A DNA stretch of 60,995 bases from Kiritimatiellia bacterium (lineage in GTDB: Bacteria > Verrucomicrobiota > Kiritimatiellia > RFP12 > UBA1067). The position numbers and the translations under genes were made by a program. Location: positions 1 to 60,995 of the forward strand of contig JAFRBA010000032.1 in assembly GCA_017405115.1 (NCBI GenBank), read 5' to 3'. Shown here in pieces: positions 7,217 through 15,740 of this stretch. Each line of letters opens with the position of its first letter. Position 1 is the first letter of the stretch. The notes below the pieces were generated by a model. The model did not search any database and was not told where the DNA came from. It was given only the letters and a program-made list of their open reading frames with translations.

Positions 7217-10200
7217 CTATTGGCGCATGCCAATGGTCTTCTCGGACGCGATGCCAGACGCGCGGTCCTTGCACACGAGGCGGTAGGCGCCGGAGGCGTC
7301 GTCTACGTTCGTGGCGAACGACACCTTCGCGACGCCACCCTCCGCGCATGCATAGCCGCCGCCGTCAATCTCGCGGCCGGACGCGTCGTACAGCCGCACC
7401 TCCACCGGCAGCAGCGCCGGAACGGCGTTGCCCCTCCCGTCCAAGACAGTCATCGTCACGTCGACCGTGCCCCCTCGAGCAACAGAGGACAGCGCATCGA
7501 CCTTCACCGATGCGATGGGCGACTGCAGGAACACGAACATCCGTCCGTCATTCGTGTCAAAAGAAACGGGAACCTTCACCTTGCCGCCATCACGGCTGAA
7601 CGGCTTTTTCTCGCCCTTTGAAAGTTCATATACGGCGCCAATCTTGCCCTCTGGATCGTTGATGGAAATCCAGCCTTTGGTCGGAACGCCTTTCTCCATG
7701 ACGCGCCCCCATTGCCCCACGTAGTCGCCGAATGTGCGCTTGTCGTTTACGGCGAACAGGTAGGGCGTGTCTTTCCATCGGCGATTGTACACCACGATCT
7801 CCGCCGACGAACTATCTGCCGCCGGGAGGTAACCCTTGGCGGCCAGCGCCACGCGAATCTTTTCGGCGGCATCATGCATAAACGCCTTGGCGCGAACAGT
7901 CGCGCGCCGCGTCTTCAAGTTGGCGGCCTTGGCGCGCTCCATGGCGTCCACGTCCTCGGTGTAGTCGCTTTCGGGCGGCGCGTCGAAGCTCATCACCGGC
8001 ACCACCAAGTCCGGCTTGAGAGCGGAAAGCATCTCGGTGTCGCCGACCAGCACGCCGCCAGCCGCCTGGAACGCCTTGAATCTCTCTATCATGGACTTGG
8101 TCATGAACCGGCACTGTGGAGCGTAGAGGACCTTCACCCCCTTGAATCCGTCGCGCTCTATCGTCTGCTCGTACACGACGCGCGGGTCGAGCCGCGCCCG
8201 CTGCATGAAGGTTATGGACGGCGCCTTCCATCCCCAGCTCGCCGGGCCTCCCATTGCGCACGTCGCAAGGCTCTCAAACACCGCCACCTGCGGCACGTCG
8301 CGGCCGAGTCTCCTGAGAGTCGGCCCGAGCGGCGCGACAACATCCTTGAGCAGATGCCTCATGCGGTCGGCTGACTCGGGGTTCGTCATTCCGTAGTAGC
8401 TGTCGCCGTGCAGGTCGTGAATGGTCGCCCAGCCGTGGAACATGATGGACTGGACCGGCTTGGATATCATGGTCCACGTCGCCTCCTGCAGGACGTCCGG
8501 CGGAATCGTCGGGAACTTGAGCTTCGGGAACTTCACCGCCCATTCCGGCACATTCTCCGGCACTTCGTTAGTAGGCGACATCTGCGACCGGTAGCATATG
8601 AGCTGCGTCATCATGGAGACCTTCTGACCGGGGCGTCCTGCAGCCATGGCGAACATCTCCTCCGCCGGCCCGGCGACGTTCATAGGCTCCGGCACGGCGT
8701 AGCACCACTGGTTTATCATGTCCGCGCTGCCGCCCGCACCCCACGCCGGCGCCCAGCGCACGGCGGGGTCCCAGAAACTCGTGAAGCTGCGGCTGGTTAT
8801 CCGCTTGCGATACTCGTCGAAGCCCGCCGTGTGGAACTTGGGCCAGCCGTCGCCGCCCTTCAAGAACCAGCTGTAGTAGCCCCATATCTCGTCGTCGTCG
8901 GGAATAACGCCGTCGGGGAAGCGCTTTTCGGCCTGCGGCAAACGGAACGTCCTCGCATCGACGCCCTTCGGAATGTCGCGGCCTGTGTCTTCCTTGTAGC
9001 GCAGGGGCTCGGTGTTGAAGGACGGGCAGGAGCGGTCGCGCCGCTCGGAATACGACAGCACTCCTACGTACGCGGGATGGTCGGCGAAGATGTCCGCGTC
9101 GCGCGCGCACTGCCGGCGGAAACGCTCCTGAAGCACGGGGTTCGACACCTCCGGGCGTTCGTGCGCCGGCTTTTTCAGCATCGGGCGGTGCAGGCAGTCC
9201 CACCGCACGTACTTCTTCACGTCCTCGCCGGGCGGGAAGAAGTCCGGGTTGTTTATGCGGAACACGGAAAGCCCCGCGACCGCGGCCCGGTCGAACATGT
9301 TCATCACCGGCTTCGCGTCGAACGGCCCCTCCATGTTGGGCCCGCCCATGTAGACGTAGCCGTGAGTGAAGCCCATCTCGGTCAGGTCGGAGGCGGGCGC
9401 CGCCGCCGCGTAGCCCCACAGCGTCGCCGGCAGCCTATCTCCAAGCTGCGGACCGACGCCGTAGCGCAGAAGCCTCGCGTTCTCGAAGCCCGCGCCGTCC
9501 GCCCCCCTGCCCGTCAGCGTCACGCGCAGCACGTGCCAGCCCGGCCTTACCCGCGTCTCGATTCCAAGCTCCACGTCCGCCGCGCCGCCGGCTGCAATCG
9601 TCCCGAGGTCCGTCCGCCACGTCCCGACGCGTCCCTCCGCGCAGAACTGCTCCACCCTCGCCATGACCCCGGAAAGCGCCCCCGGCCCCCTGTTCTCCAC
9701 TACGAACTTGTAGCGCGCGCCCTTCTCGCCGCGCAGGAACGCCTCGCGCCCGGGCACGCGCAGAACCGTCATGTCCCGCTTCATCGGCGTGATCGACACG
9801 CTGCGCACGAACCCGTCGAGGTTCGCGTACAGGCTTTCGGGACGCGACCCCACGACCGGCCTGTACCTCTTCGACTTCACAAGCCCGCCCGTCGCCGGTA
9901 TGGTCTTCTCCGTCACCAGCCCGCCGAACTCCACCACCACGCGGCCGTTCGCGCCGAAGAACACCGCGAACTTCGTCCGCGCCCCGGCGTACAGCCTCAG
10001 CGACTCGCCCTCCACGAGATACGTGTCGCCGCCCATGCCAAGGCGCACCTGCGGCGTCCAGTAGCCGTCGGTCCTCTGTCTGAGCCCGATCTCGAGCCCC
10101 GTGTTGTCGCGCTTCGGGCGGTAGTTGATTCCCATGTCGTCCCACACGCGCCCCACGTGGTCCACCCTCGCCGTGGCCGCGTAGTTGCCGACCTCGATCT

Positions 10201-10510
10201 CCGCCTCGAACAGGAACGCGCCTTCCGGAGTGGTCGCGTCGAGAATCTGCACTCCTCCCTTGGCGTCGCCCCGCTCGAATCCAGCGCACCCTACGCCCCT
10301 TTCGGACAGCGTCGCCGCCGGGCGAGCCTTCGTCCCCGCCGGCAAGGAGCCCTTCGTGAAGTCCCACGTCCTCGTCGGCCCTGCGGCTACGCCGCACGAC
10401 GCCGCGCTGCGCGCACCGGCCTTCGGGACCTCCATTTTCTCGACGCCCGCGCCGGCCGCGAAGCAAGCCAGCGACATCGCGCAAGCCGCCGTTGCAACAT
10501 GTTTGACCAT
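7217..10510 (-). CDS. Large secreted putative glycoside hydrolase, multidomain
   Basis: The 1097-residue protein has a signal peptide (1-21, MVKHVATAACAMSLACFAAG) and GGAG upstream. Residues ~45-235 look like a jelly-roll/LamG-type beta-sandwich. Residues ~240-330 resemble a CARDB-like Ig domain (FVVENRGPGALSG). The central ~500 residues look like a GH42/GH-A-type TIM barrel followed by a glutamine-amidotransferase-like Rossmann domain (ADHPAYVGVLSYSE, VAVFESLATCAMGG, LVGDTEMLSAL). The C-terminal ~110 residues resemble a macroglobulin/Ig domain. No catalytic residues can be assigned with certainty. Genes 11 and 57 bases away on either side are also secreted glycan enzymes. Substrate unknown. 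Confidence 0.6.
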   Translation of the reverse strand: MVKHVATAACAMSLACFAAGAGVEKMEVPKAGARSAASCGVAAGPTRTWDFTKGSLPAGTKARPAATLSERGVGCAGFERGDAKGGVQILDATTPEGAFLFEAEIEVGNYAATARVDHVGRVWDDMGINYRPKRDNTGLEIGLRQRTDGYWTPQVRLGMGGDTYLVEGESLRLYAGARTKFAVFFGANGRVVVEFGGLVTEKTIPATGGLVKSKRYRPVVGSRPESLYANLDGFVRSVSITPMKRDMTVLRVPGREAFLRGEKGARYKFVVENRGPGALSGVMARVEQFCAEGRVGTWRTDLGTIAAGGAADVELGIETRVRPGWHVLRVTLTGRGADGAGFENARLLRYGVGPQLGDRLPATLWGYAAAAPASDLTEMGFTHGYVYMGGPNMEGPFDAKPVMNMFDRAAVAGLSVFRINNPDFFPPGEDVKKYVRWDCLHRPMLKKPAHERPEVSNPVLQERFRRQCARDADIFADHPAYVGVLSYSERRDRSCPSFNTEPLRYKEDTGRDIPKGVDARTFRLPQAEKRFPDGVIPDDDEIWGYYSWFLKGGDGWPKFHTAGFDEYRKRITSRSFTSFWDPAVRWAPAWGAGGSADMINQWCYAVPEPMNVAGPAEEMFAMAAGRPGQKVSMMTQLICYRSQMSPTNEVPENVPEWAVKFPKLKFPTIPPDVLQEATWTMISKPVQSIMFHGWATIHDLHGDSYYGMTNPESADRMRHLLKDVVAPLGPTLRRLGRDVPQVAVFESLATCAMGGPASWGWKAPSITFMQRARLDPRVVYEQTIERDGFKGVKVLYAPQCRFMTKSMIERFKAFQAAGGVLVGDTEMLSALKPDLVVPVMSFDAPPESDYTEDVDAMERAKAANLKTRRATVRAKAFMHDAAEKIRVALAAKGYLPAADSSSAEIVVYNRRWKDTPYLFAVNDKRTFGDYVGQWGRVMEKGVPTKGWISINDPEGKIGAVYELSKGEKKPFSRDGGKVKVPVSFDTNDGRMFVFLQSPIASVKVDALSSVARGGTVDVTMTVLDGRGNAVPALLPVEVRLYDASGREIDGGGYACAEGGVAKVSFATNVDDASGAYRLVCKDRASGIASEKTIGMRQ

Positions 10511-10567
10511 TGTCCTATCTCCTTCTTTTCATTCTCGGAAGAAACTGAAGCGCATGGGCAATCAGGC

Positions 10568-12961
10568 TTACCTGACGTCGTCGGCCATGCGGAACACCCT
10601 CACGCCGAGCGCGGGGTAGAACGCCTTCCAGGTGTTGTCGTTGAGAATCGGCACCGGCTTCCTGCCGGAGAACATCTCCTCCGCCCGCGAGGCGTTTCGC
10701 GGCCCCTTGAGCTTGAGCCGCGCCCTTATCTCGCGGCGCGTGGTATTCACGGTGATCGCGTAGGTGGCGCTCCCGTGCCGCTTAACGAGGCACAGCACCG
10801 ACGGCCTGCCGAATGCGTTCCGCTCCGGTCCCTCCAGCACCTGCACGGACACCTCGGGCGCGGGTGCGTCGTCCACTAGCACGGGCGAAAGCTCGCGCAT
10901 CTCCCCTACAAGCACCCGCGTCATGTTCCATCGCTCCTCGGTGGCCGTAACGCCGCGGCACCACTTCGGGTCGTCCTTGTACACGTATATCATGAGGCCG
11001 TGCGCACCCGCCGCCACCGCCGCGTAGCACATGGCGCGGAACTCGGCCTTCGTCGGCCCCTTCCACAGCCTGCCCTCAACCTCGAAGTTCTGGATTATCG
11101 GCCACACGGCGTGGGGAGCGCCGTCGCCGAAGAGTCGCGTCTCCTCGTGGAACTTCTCCACGTCGCGCGCGGCTATGGCGGCGCAGTTGCTCGTGCTCTC
11201 CGCGTCCTCCCACCGCACTGGATACGTCTCCGGCATAAACACGTCGGCCGCGTTCACGTACGGGCGGTAGTTGGACGCCTCCACCGCGCTGAACATCCCG
11301 CTCGCGTGCGTCGTCAGCTGGTTCGGGGCGACGGCCTTGAGGTTCTCGTGCCTGTCGTAGAGCTCGCCCTGCGTCGCCGTGTCTATCGTGTCGTCGGCCA
11401 CGTACCACGCGAGGATCGACGCGGCGTCTCGGCCCGGCCCCATCGCGAACGGCGTCGCGCCGCGTATGCCGACGAACGCGACCATGCCGTACTTGTCGAG
11501 GACGTCGCGGAAGTTCTGCGAATACGGGCTCCACCACGTGTGCAGGAGGTTGAAGCCGGCCTTGGCGAGCCCTTCGGCGGCGCAGTCGAAGTCCCAGCGG
11601 TTGAACGGGCTCTTCGTCACGTTCATGATGCCGATCGGGAACACGGGTCTGCCGCCGTCGATCGCGACGCCGTCCTTGCGCAACGTCACGCGCTGGCGCG
11701 ACGGCATGGCGCCGCGCATGAACTGCTTCAGCGCCTCGCGTTCGTGCCCGAGGCAGTCGGAGACGCGTACCTTCGCCACGTGGAGCCCGTTCGTCCATCC
11801 TCCGGGCGGCGCGGCGAGCGCGATGCCGCATCCCATGCGGCGCGCTTCGTCCGTGCGGTCGACGCCGTCGACCACCACGCGCACGCTCTCCATCAGCACG
11901 GGCGATTCGTCCAGGAACGCGAACACCAGTTCTTGCATCGGGTCCTCAAAAGGCGACTTGCTAGCAAGATGCACGAGCGGCGGCTCCTCGTCGCGCACGA
12001 GCGACCAGCCTGAGTCCGTCCTGCCGCCGACCATCACGCTCTCCAGCGCGGGCGTCGCCCTGCCGTCGGACTCCAGCACCGCGCGGTATCGCACGAATTT
12101 CCCGCTTGGGACGAAAGTCTCAGTGTAGAACGTCCGGCCCGTTCCGTCGGGGCCTGCGAACTTCGCGCCGAGTGCCGCAAGCGCGGTGTCGCCGCATGCG
12201 GCTTGGAACTTCACCGCCGTCCCCTTCGGCGTCCGGGCCTTCCACTCGACCCTGCCGCCCGCACGCACTTCGGAGGCGAACGAACCGCGCCGCTCGTACC
12301 GTGGCGCGTCGGCGAGAACCGACAGCTTCAGGTCGCGGTAGACCACGCGCTTCTTTATCGGTATGTTGCGCCTGTCGAAGCCGAGCTGGAACGCGAACGA
12401 CTTTGCGCCGGCGGGGACGCTCCCGACGATGTTGATCTCCGCCACGCCGCGCCCGGACGCGGTGTACTCCAGCGGGGCGGAGGCGATCTCGGCACCCGCC
12501 TTGTCGTACCACGAGATTTCGTTGCGCCAGTCCTTCGGCTCCTGCCCGCCACAGGAGAGCGGCGGCGCGAAGTCCGCCTCCAGTCCGAACGACAGCATGA
12601 AGCGGCGCGCGGGCCTGCTAAGCGGCAGACGCTTCGTGCGCATCGCCCAGTAGGTGTCCCACTCGCGCCCGTTGGCGGTCTTGTTAGTCTTGGTGACCGT
12701 AAGCTCAAGCGCGTTGCCGAGGGCGCCTGCGTACTCAAGCTTCATGCAGTCCGTGCTGTACGCGACCCGATCCCAGACAGACGTATCCGCGAACCCGTCG
12801 GAGAACACGGCCTCGCCGATCTCGGCGCACTTGACTTCCGCCATCGACACGTCGACGCCGCGGTTGTCGCAAATGCCGGCGGTCCCGGCATTTGCAACCG
12901 GGGCGGCAAGCGCGGCAATCGCGACTGCGGCGAAGACCCCGGTCTTCGATTTCATTCCCAT
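10568..12961 (-). CDS. Secreted putative glycoside hydrolase (GH2/GH-A-like TIM barrel)
   Basis: The 797-residue protein starts at 12961 after GGGGAAG, with signal peptide 1-25 (ending APVANA). Residues ~40-215 form a carbohydrate-binding-like beta-sandwich, followed by Ig-like segments (~220-410). A TIM-barrel-like domain begins at GRPVFPIGIMNVTKSPFNRW and includes GFNLLHTWWSPYSQNF, ILAWYVADDTID, DVFMPETYPV and WPIIQNFEVEG, a layout seen in clan GH-A enzymes. The C-terminus is a small beta domain. Family and substrate are not recognised. It follows the beta-strand-repeat gene by 12 bases and precedes the next hydrolase by 57. Confidence 0.58.
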   Translation of the reverse strand: MGMKSKTGVFAAVAIAALAAPVANAGTAGICDNRGVDVSMAEVKCAEIGEAVFSDGFADTSVWDRVAYSTDCMKLEYAGALGNALELTVTKTNKTANGREWDTYWAMRTKRLPLSRPARRFMLSFGLEADFAPPLSCGGQEPKDWRNEISWYDKAGAEIASAPLEYTASGRGVAEINIVGSVPAGAKSFAFQLGFDRRNIPIKKRVVYRDLKLSVLADAPRYERRGSFASEVRAGGRVEWKARTPKGTAVKFQAACGDTALAALGAKFAGPDGTGRTFYTETFVPSGKFVRYRAVLESDGRATPALESVMVGGRTDSGWSLVRDEEPPLVHLASKSPFEDPMQELVFAFLDESPVLMESVRVVVDGVDRTDEARRMGCGIALAAPPGGWTNGLHVAKVRVSDCLGHEREALKQFMRGAMPSRQRVTLRKDGVAIDGGRPVFPIGIMNVTKSPFNRWDFDCAAEGLAKAGFNLLHTWWSPYSQNFRDVLDKYGMVAFVGIRGATPFAMGPGRDAASILAWYVADDTIDTATQGELYDRHENLKAVAPNQLTTHASGMFSAVEASNYRPYVNAADVFMPETYPVRWEDAESTSNCAAIAARDVEKFHEETRLFGDGAPHAVWPIIQNFEVEGRLWKGPTKAEFRAMCYAAVAAGAHGLMIYVYKDDPKWCRGVTATEERWNMTRVLVGEMRELSPVLVDDAPAPEVSVQVLEGPERNAFGRPSVLCLVKRHGSATYAITVNTTRREIRARLKLKGPRNASRAEEMFSGRKPVPILNDNTWKAFYPALGVRVFRMADDVR

Positions 12962-12973
12962 TCAACTTCCCCT

Positions 12974-15514
12974 TTAACGAACCACGAAAACCATGCCGGG
13001 CAGAATCACGGTGAGCTCGCCGTTCGAGTACAGGACCTTCGCTCCCCGTTTTGGTCTGCCGTCAAGCTCAACGGACCATCCGGCAAAGTTCTCCGTGCCA
13101 GCCACGTTCAGGATCTCAAGCGGCAATGAAACCTTGCCTGAGACGACTTTGTCGCTCAGCACCTTGAGTGTGCCGCCCTCGCCGATCGCGAAGCCGTCGA
13201 TCGTGCCGGCCCCGCCAACGTCCACCGCGATCGACTTTAGCGTCACCGTGCCCTCGGCGCGAAGAACGGCACCTTCCGCGACGGACACCGTCGCGTTCGC
13301 CAGCTGGTCCTCAGGCGGCGAAATAAGCGACCTGCCGTTGTCAAGCCCGAACGTAAAGCCGGTACGCTTCGCGTTGGCGGTGAACTTTGTATTACTGCTC
13401 ACCCATGAATTGCCCACGAACTCGACCGTGTTCGAGGTGACTTCGTGCACGAGATCCCAGAACAGGCCGTCCGCGCTCGCCTCCATCGTCCATGCGTTCG
13501 GCGTCCATGTGTTCAAATGCTGTTCTTTTGAGCACCAGTCATAAGACGCAACGGCCGCCGCGCTTGACGACAGATGCATCACGATTGGAATCCAGCTTGC
13601 CGCACTGTTCGTGCGCGGAGCGCTATCGCCGCACCAACCATTAAAGAAATTCCCTGACGCATTGGATTCGTTGAAAAGCTTGGCCACTTGGCCTGAAGAT
13701 CCTTTGTTGCACCAAAGGCTCGCTTCTCCTGGGGCGGGAATTGTCTTGTTCCCGGCGTCTGCGAACGAACGGTTGAGCCTGTTTCCGCTTGAATCGTACA
13801 ACGCAAGCTCGGCAATGCGCACACCCGCATTGTTCCATGTTGTAGCATTGGCATCAGGGCAGTTCGTGTGCTTGACCGTATACTTGAACCATCTGTATTC
13901 CGTGCCCTGCGTGGAGGAGACGACAAGCTCTCCCTCCCTGACGTCGAGCCGGCCGCCGAAGGTCTGGTCGCCCGCAAGCACCCACGTGCCGCCGCCCTCC
14001 TTCGCGACCGACATCGTGCCGTGTCCGTCGTAGACGTTGTAGAGGTAGTTGGTGGAGGCGTCGCCGGCCAATGTGAGCGTCCCACCGCCCGCGTCTGCGG
14101 CGAACGCGCCCTTCAAGCCAATGCGACGGTTCGGGCCGTTCACGACAATGCGCCCGCCCTTGCCCGTCACCGCGACGGGGCGAGTTGACGAAGCGTTGTC
14201 CCAGAGATTCGTTCCGCACCACTCCAGCGTGCCGGCCGTGTTCGTGGCACCGAGCAGTATCGCGTAATCAGCCTTCTTCGCCTCGTTCCACGCGCCGGTG
14301 TACCTCTGCGCAAGTCGCGTGGAAAGGCCGAACGAGCAGGGAACGTTGGTTTCAGTGAGCGTGTCGAACTTCAGCGTTCCCTCCTCGACGCCGACCACGC
14401 CCTTGTTGAACCTGTTGGTGGTGCCGATGAGCGTCCACGTTCCCGTTCCTTTCTTGGTGATGTAGGTGGAGTTGTCGCCGTACTCGTCCCACGCGCATGC
14501 AAGCGTGGACTCCACGGTGTTGGAGCCGTCCAACACCAATACGCCCTGATTCGCTGTCGAGGCGTAGAATCTGCCGTACATCCACAGGTTGCCCGTCGCG
14601 CCGGCGTCAAAGGTGGCGGTCACGCCGTAGAGCCCGAATTTGAAGTCGCGGTCGGACCTCTCGCCCGTTCCGAGATAGCGAACACGGCCGGAGGTGTTGA
14701 ATATCAGCGGCCTGCGGGTGCTGCTCTGGATCATCCGTCCCATAGAAGTTTCATTTTCAGCGCCCTTGCCGAACTTCATCACTCCAAGGTCCGGCGATCC
14801 GCTGTAGAACGAACATTCGCCCATGAAGGAGTTCCGCGTTCCCGTAAGGTCGATCGGACCGCACACGTAGAGGCGCATGTAGCTTGCTATCTCACCAGAG
14901 AACGTGCATGGCGCAGTCGTGGCTATGCGCAGAGGCCAATAGCCGCCGTTGGGCGTGTTCTGTATCTTGCCGCCGCCGGTCAGCTTTGACACGTGCGTAA
15001 TCCTGAACTTGGCGTATGGCTCGAATATCGCACCTTCCGCAACATGCAGCGGCCCGATGTGCATGTCGACGCTGCTGGAAGTGTTCGGGAACGTGTCCGG
15101 GCAGTGCACCGTGCCCTTGTTCACGTCCATGCCCTTCTTGGCGTAGTAGCCGTCAACCGTTGTGTTGGAGAGCTTGAGGGTGCCGCCGCCGTTCTTCACG
15201 ATCTTGCCGTTGCCGCGGACGAGGCCGGTCATGGTGTAGGTCGACTCGAAGTCAAACTGCACTACCGAATTGCTCGCGGCGAGGTATATCTCGGCGACGG
15301 TCGTGGCAAGCGCCATGTCGTCGTCGCCCACGGGCATCGTAGCGCCCTCCGGCACCGTGACGACGCTGCTGGCGGTCGGGACGCCTCCATTCCAGCTGTT
15401 GGGGTCGTTCCACCCGCCGGTCGCCCCGTTCACCCACGTGTTCGTGGCGGCGTGCGCGACGAATACCGCCGTCGCAGCGGCGAATCCAAAAACAAGTTTC
15501 TTTATCTCGTGCAT
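12974..15514 (-). CDS. Secreted autotransporter-type beta-strand-repeat protein with discoidin-like domain
   Basis: The 846-residue protein has a signal peptide (1-22, FVAHA) and AAGGAG before the ATG. The first ~540 residues contain repeating segments such as GNGKIVKNGGGTLKLSN, KKGTGTWTLIGTTNRFNKG, GGTLTLAGDAST and EGGGTWVLAGDQTFGG, the pattern of autotransporter-associated beta-strand repeats that form a right-handed beta-helix. Residues ~555-715 (RIAELALYDSSGNRL ... WTMEASADGLFWDLVHEV) look like an F5/8 type C (discoidin) sugar-binding domain. The C-terminus ends in a hydrophobic strand (ELTVILPGMVFVVR) with no full beta-barrel. It is probably a surface glycan-binding or structural protein heading the operon. 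Confidence 0.75.
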   Translation of the reverse strand: MHEIKKLVFGFAAATAVFVAHAATNTWVNGATGGWNDPNSWNGGVPTASSVVTVPEGATMPVGDDDMALATTVAEIYLAASNSVVQFDFESTYTMTGLVRGNGKIVKNGGGTLKLSNTTVDGYYAKKGMDVNKGTVHCPDTFPNTSSSVDMHIGPLHVAEGAIFEPYAKFRITHVSKLTGGGKIQNTPNGGYWPLRIATTAPCTFSGEIASYMRLYVCGPIDLTGTRNSFMGECSFYSGSPDLGVMKFGKGAENETSMGRMIQSSTRRPLIFNTSGRVRYLGTGERSDRDFKFGLYGVTATFDAGATGNLWMYGRFYASTANQGVLVLDGSNTVESTLACAWDEYGDNSTYITKKGTGTWTLIGTTNRFNKGVVGVEEGTLKFDTLTETNVPCSFGLSTRLAQRYTGAWNEAKKADYAILLGATNTAGTLEWCGTNLWDNASSTRPVAVTGKGGRIVVNGPNRRIGLKGAFAADAGGGTLTLAGDASTNYLYNVYDGHGTMSVAKEGGGTWVLAGDQTFGGRLDVREGELVVSSTQGTEYRWFKYTVKHTNCPDANATTWNNAGVRIAELALYDSSGNRLNRSFADAGNKTIPAPGEASLWCNKGSSGQVAKLFNESNASGNFFNGWCGDSAPRTNSAASWIPIVMHLSSSAAAVASYDWCSKEQHLNTWTPNAWTMEASADGLFWDLVHEVTSNTVEFVGNSWVSSNTKFTANAKRTGFTFGLDNGRSLISPPEDQLANATVSVAEGAVLRAEGTVTLKSIAVDVGGAGTIDGFAIGEGGTLKVLSDKVVSGKVSLPLEILNVAGTENFAGWSVELDGRPKRGAKVLYSNGELTVILPGMVFVVR

Positions 15515-15646
15515 CCTACTTTCTCCTTACCTTGGATTTATTTACCGTCGTCCTCGCTTCTGAAGACCTTCACGTCGAACTGCGAGAATGCGATCACTCC
15601 GCAGACAAGCGCAGAAATATCTTTTTTGATATTCATATCTACATGT

Positions 15647-15676
15647 ATTATACACTAAATCCCTCCCGGCAGGCAA
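15647..15676 (-). promoter_or_regulatory. Promoter of the 15.5-5.1 kb operon
   Basis: Minus strand: TTGCCT (15671-15676), an 18-base spacer, then TATAAT (15647-15652). The ~130-base leader contains a short inverted repeat (AATATC-AAAAAA-GATATT, about 15617-15634). Spacing relative to the shared palindrome is identical to the promoter at 5062-5091. Confidence 0.68.
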
Positions 15677-15696
15677 CTGACCCATTTGGGTGTGTC
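15672..15696 (-). promoter_or_regulatory. Candidate operator, copy 2
   Basis: This is the same block as at 5087-5111, with core ACCC-ATTT-GGGT at 15680-15691. It lies between the divergent operon promoter and the histidine kinase gene, so one bound protein could influence both. Confidence 0.55.
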
Positions 15697-15727
15697 GACC
15701 TCAGCGCTTTCGCGACATGAAATATGG

Positions 15728-15733
15728 TAAAAT
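15728..15733 (+). promoter_or_regulatory. Possible -10 box of the histidine kinase gene (near-leaderless)
   Basis: TGG-TAAAAT ends 7 bases before the ATG at 15741, so transcription would start at or next to the start codon. A 17-base stretch around it (TATGGTAAAATACCTCC) recurs on the minus strand upstream of the ATPase gene at 23954-23970. No good -35 is visible. Confidence 0.4.
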
Positions 15734-15740
15734 ACCTCCG

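Noticed and set aside
4152..7286. Very long plus-strand open frame (1044 codons) opposite the PL22-like and GH78 genes
   Set aside because: It is arginine/histidine-rich, has no recognisable motif, and is antisense to genes with clear families; long antisense frames are expected at this GC content. The same applies to plus-strand frames at 8408-10879, 30279-32429, 36719-38464, 41380-43392 and 19855-22164.
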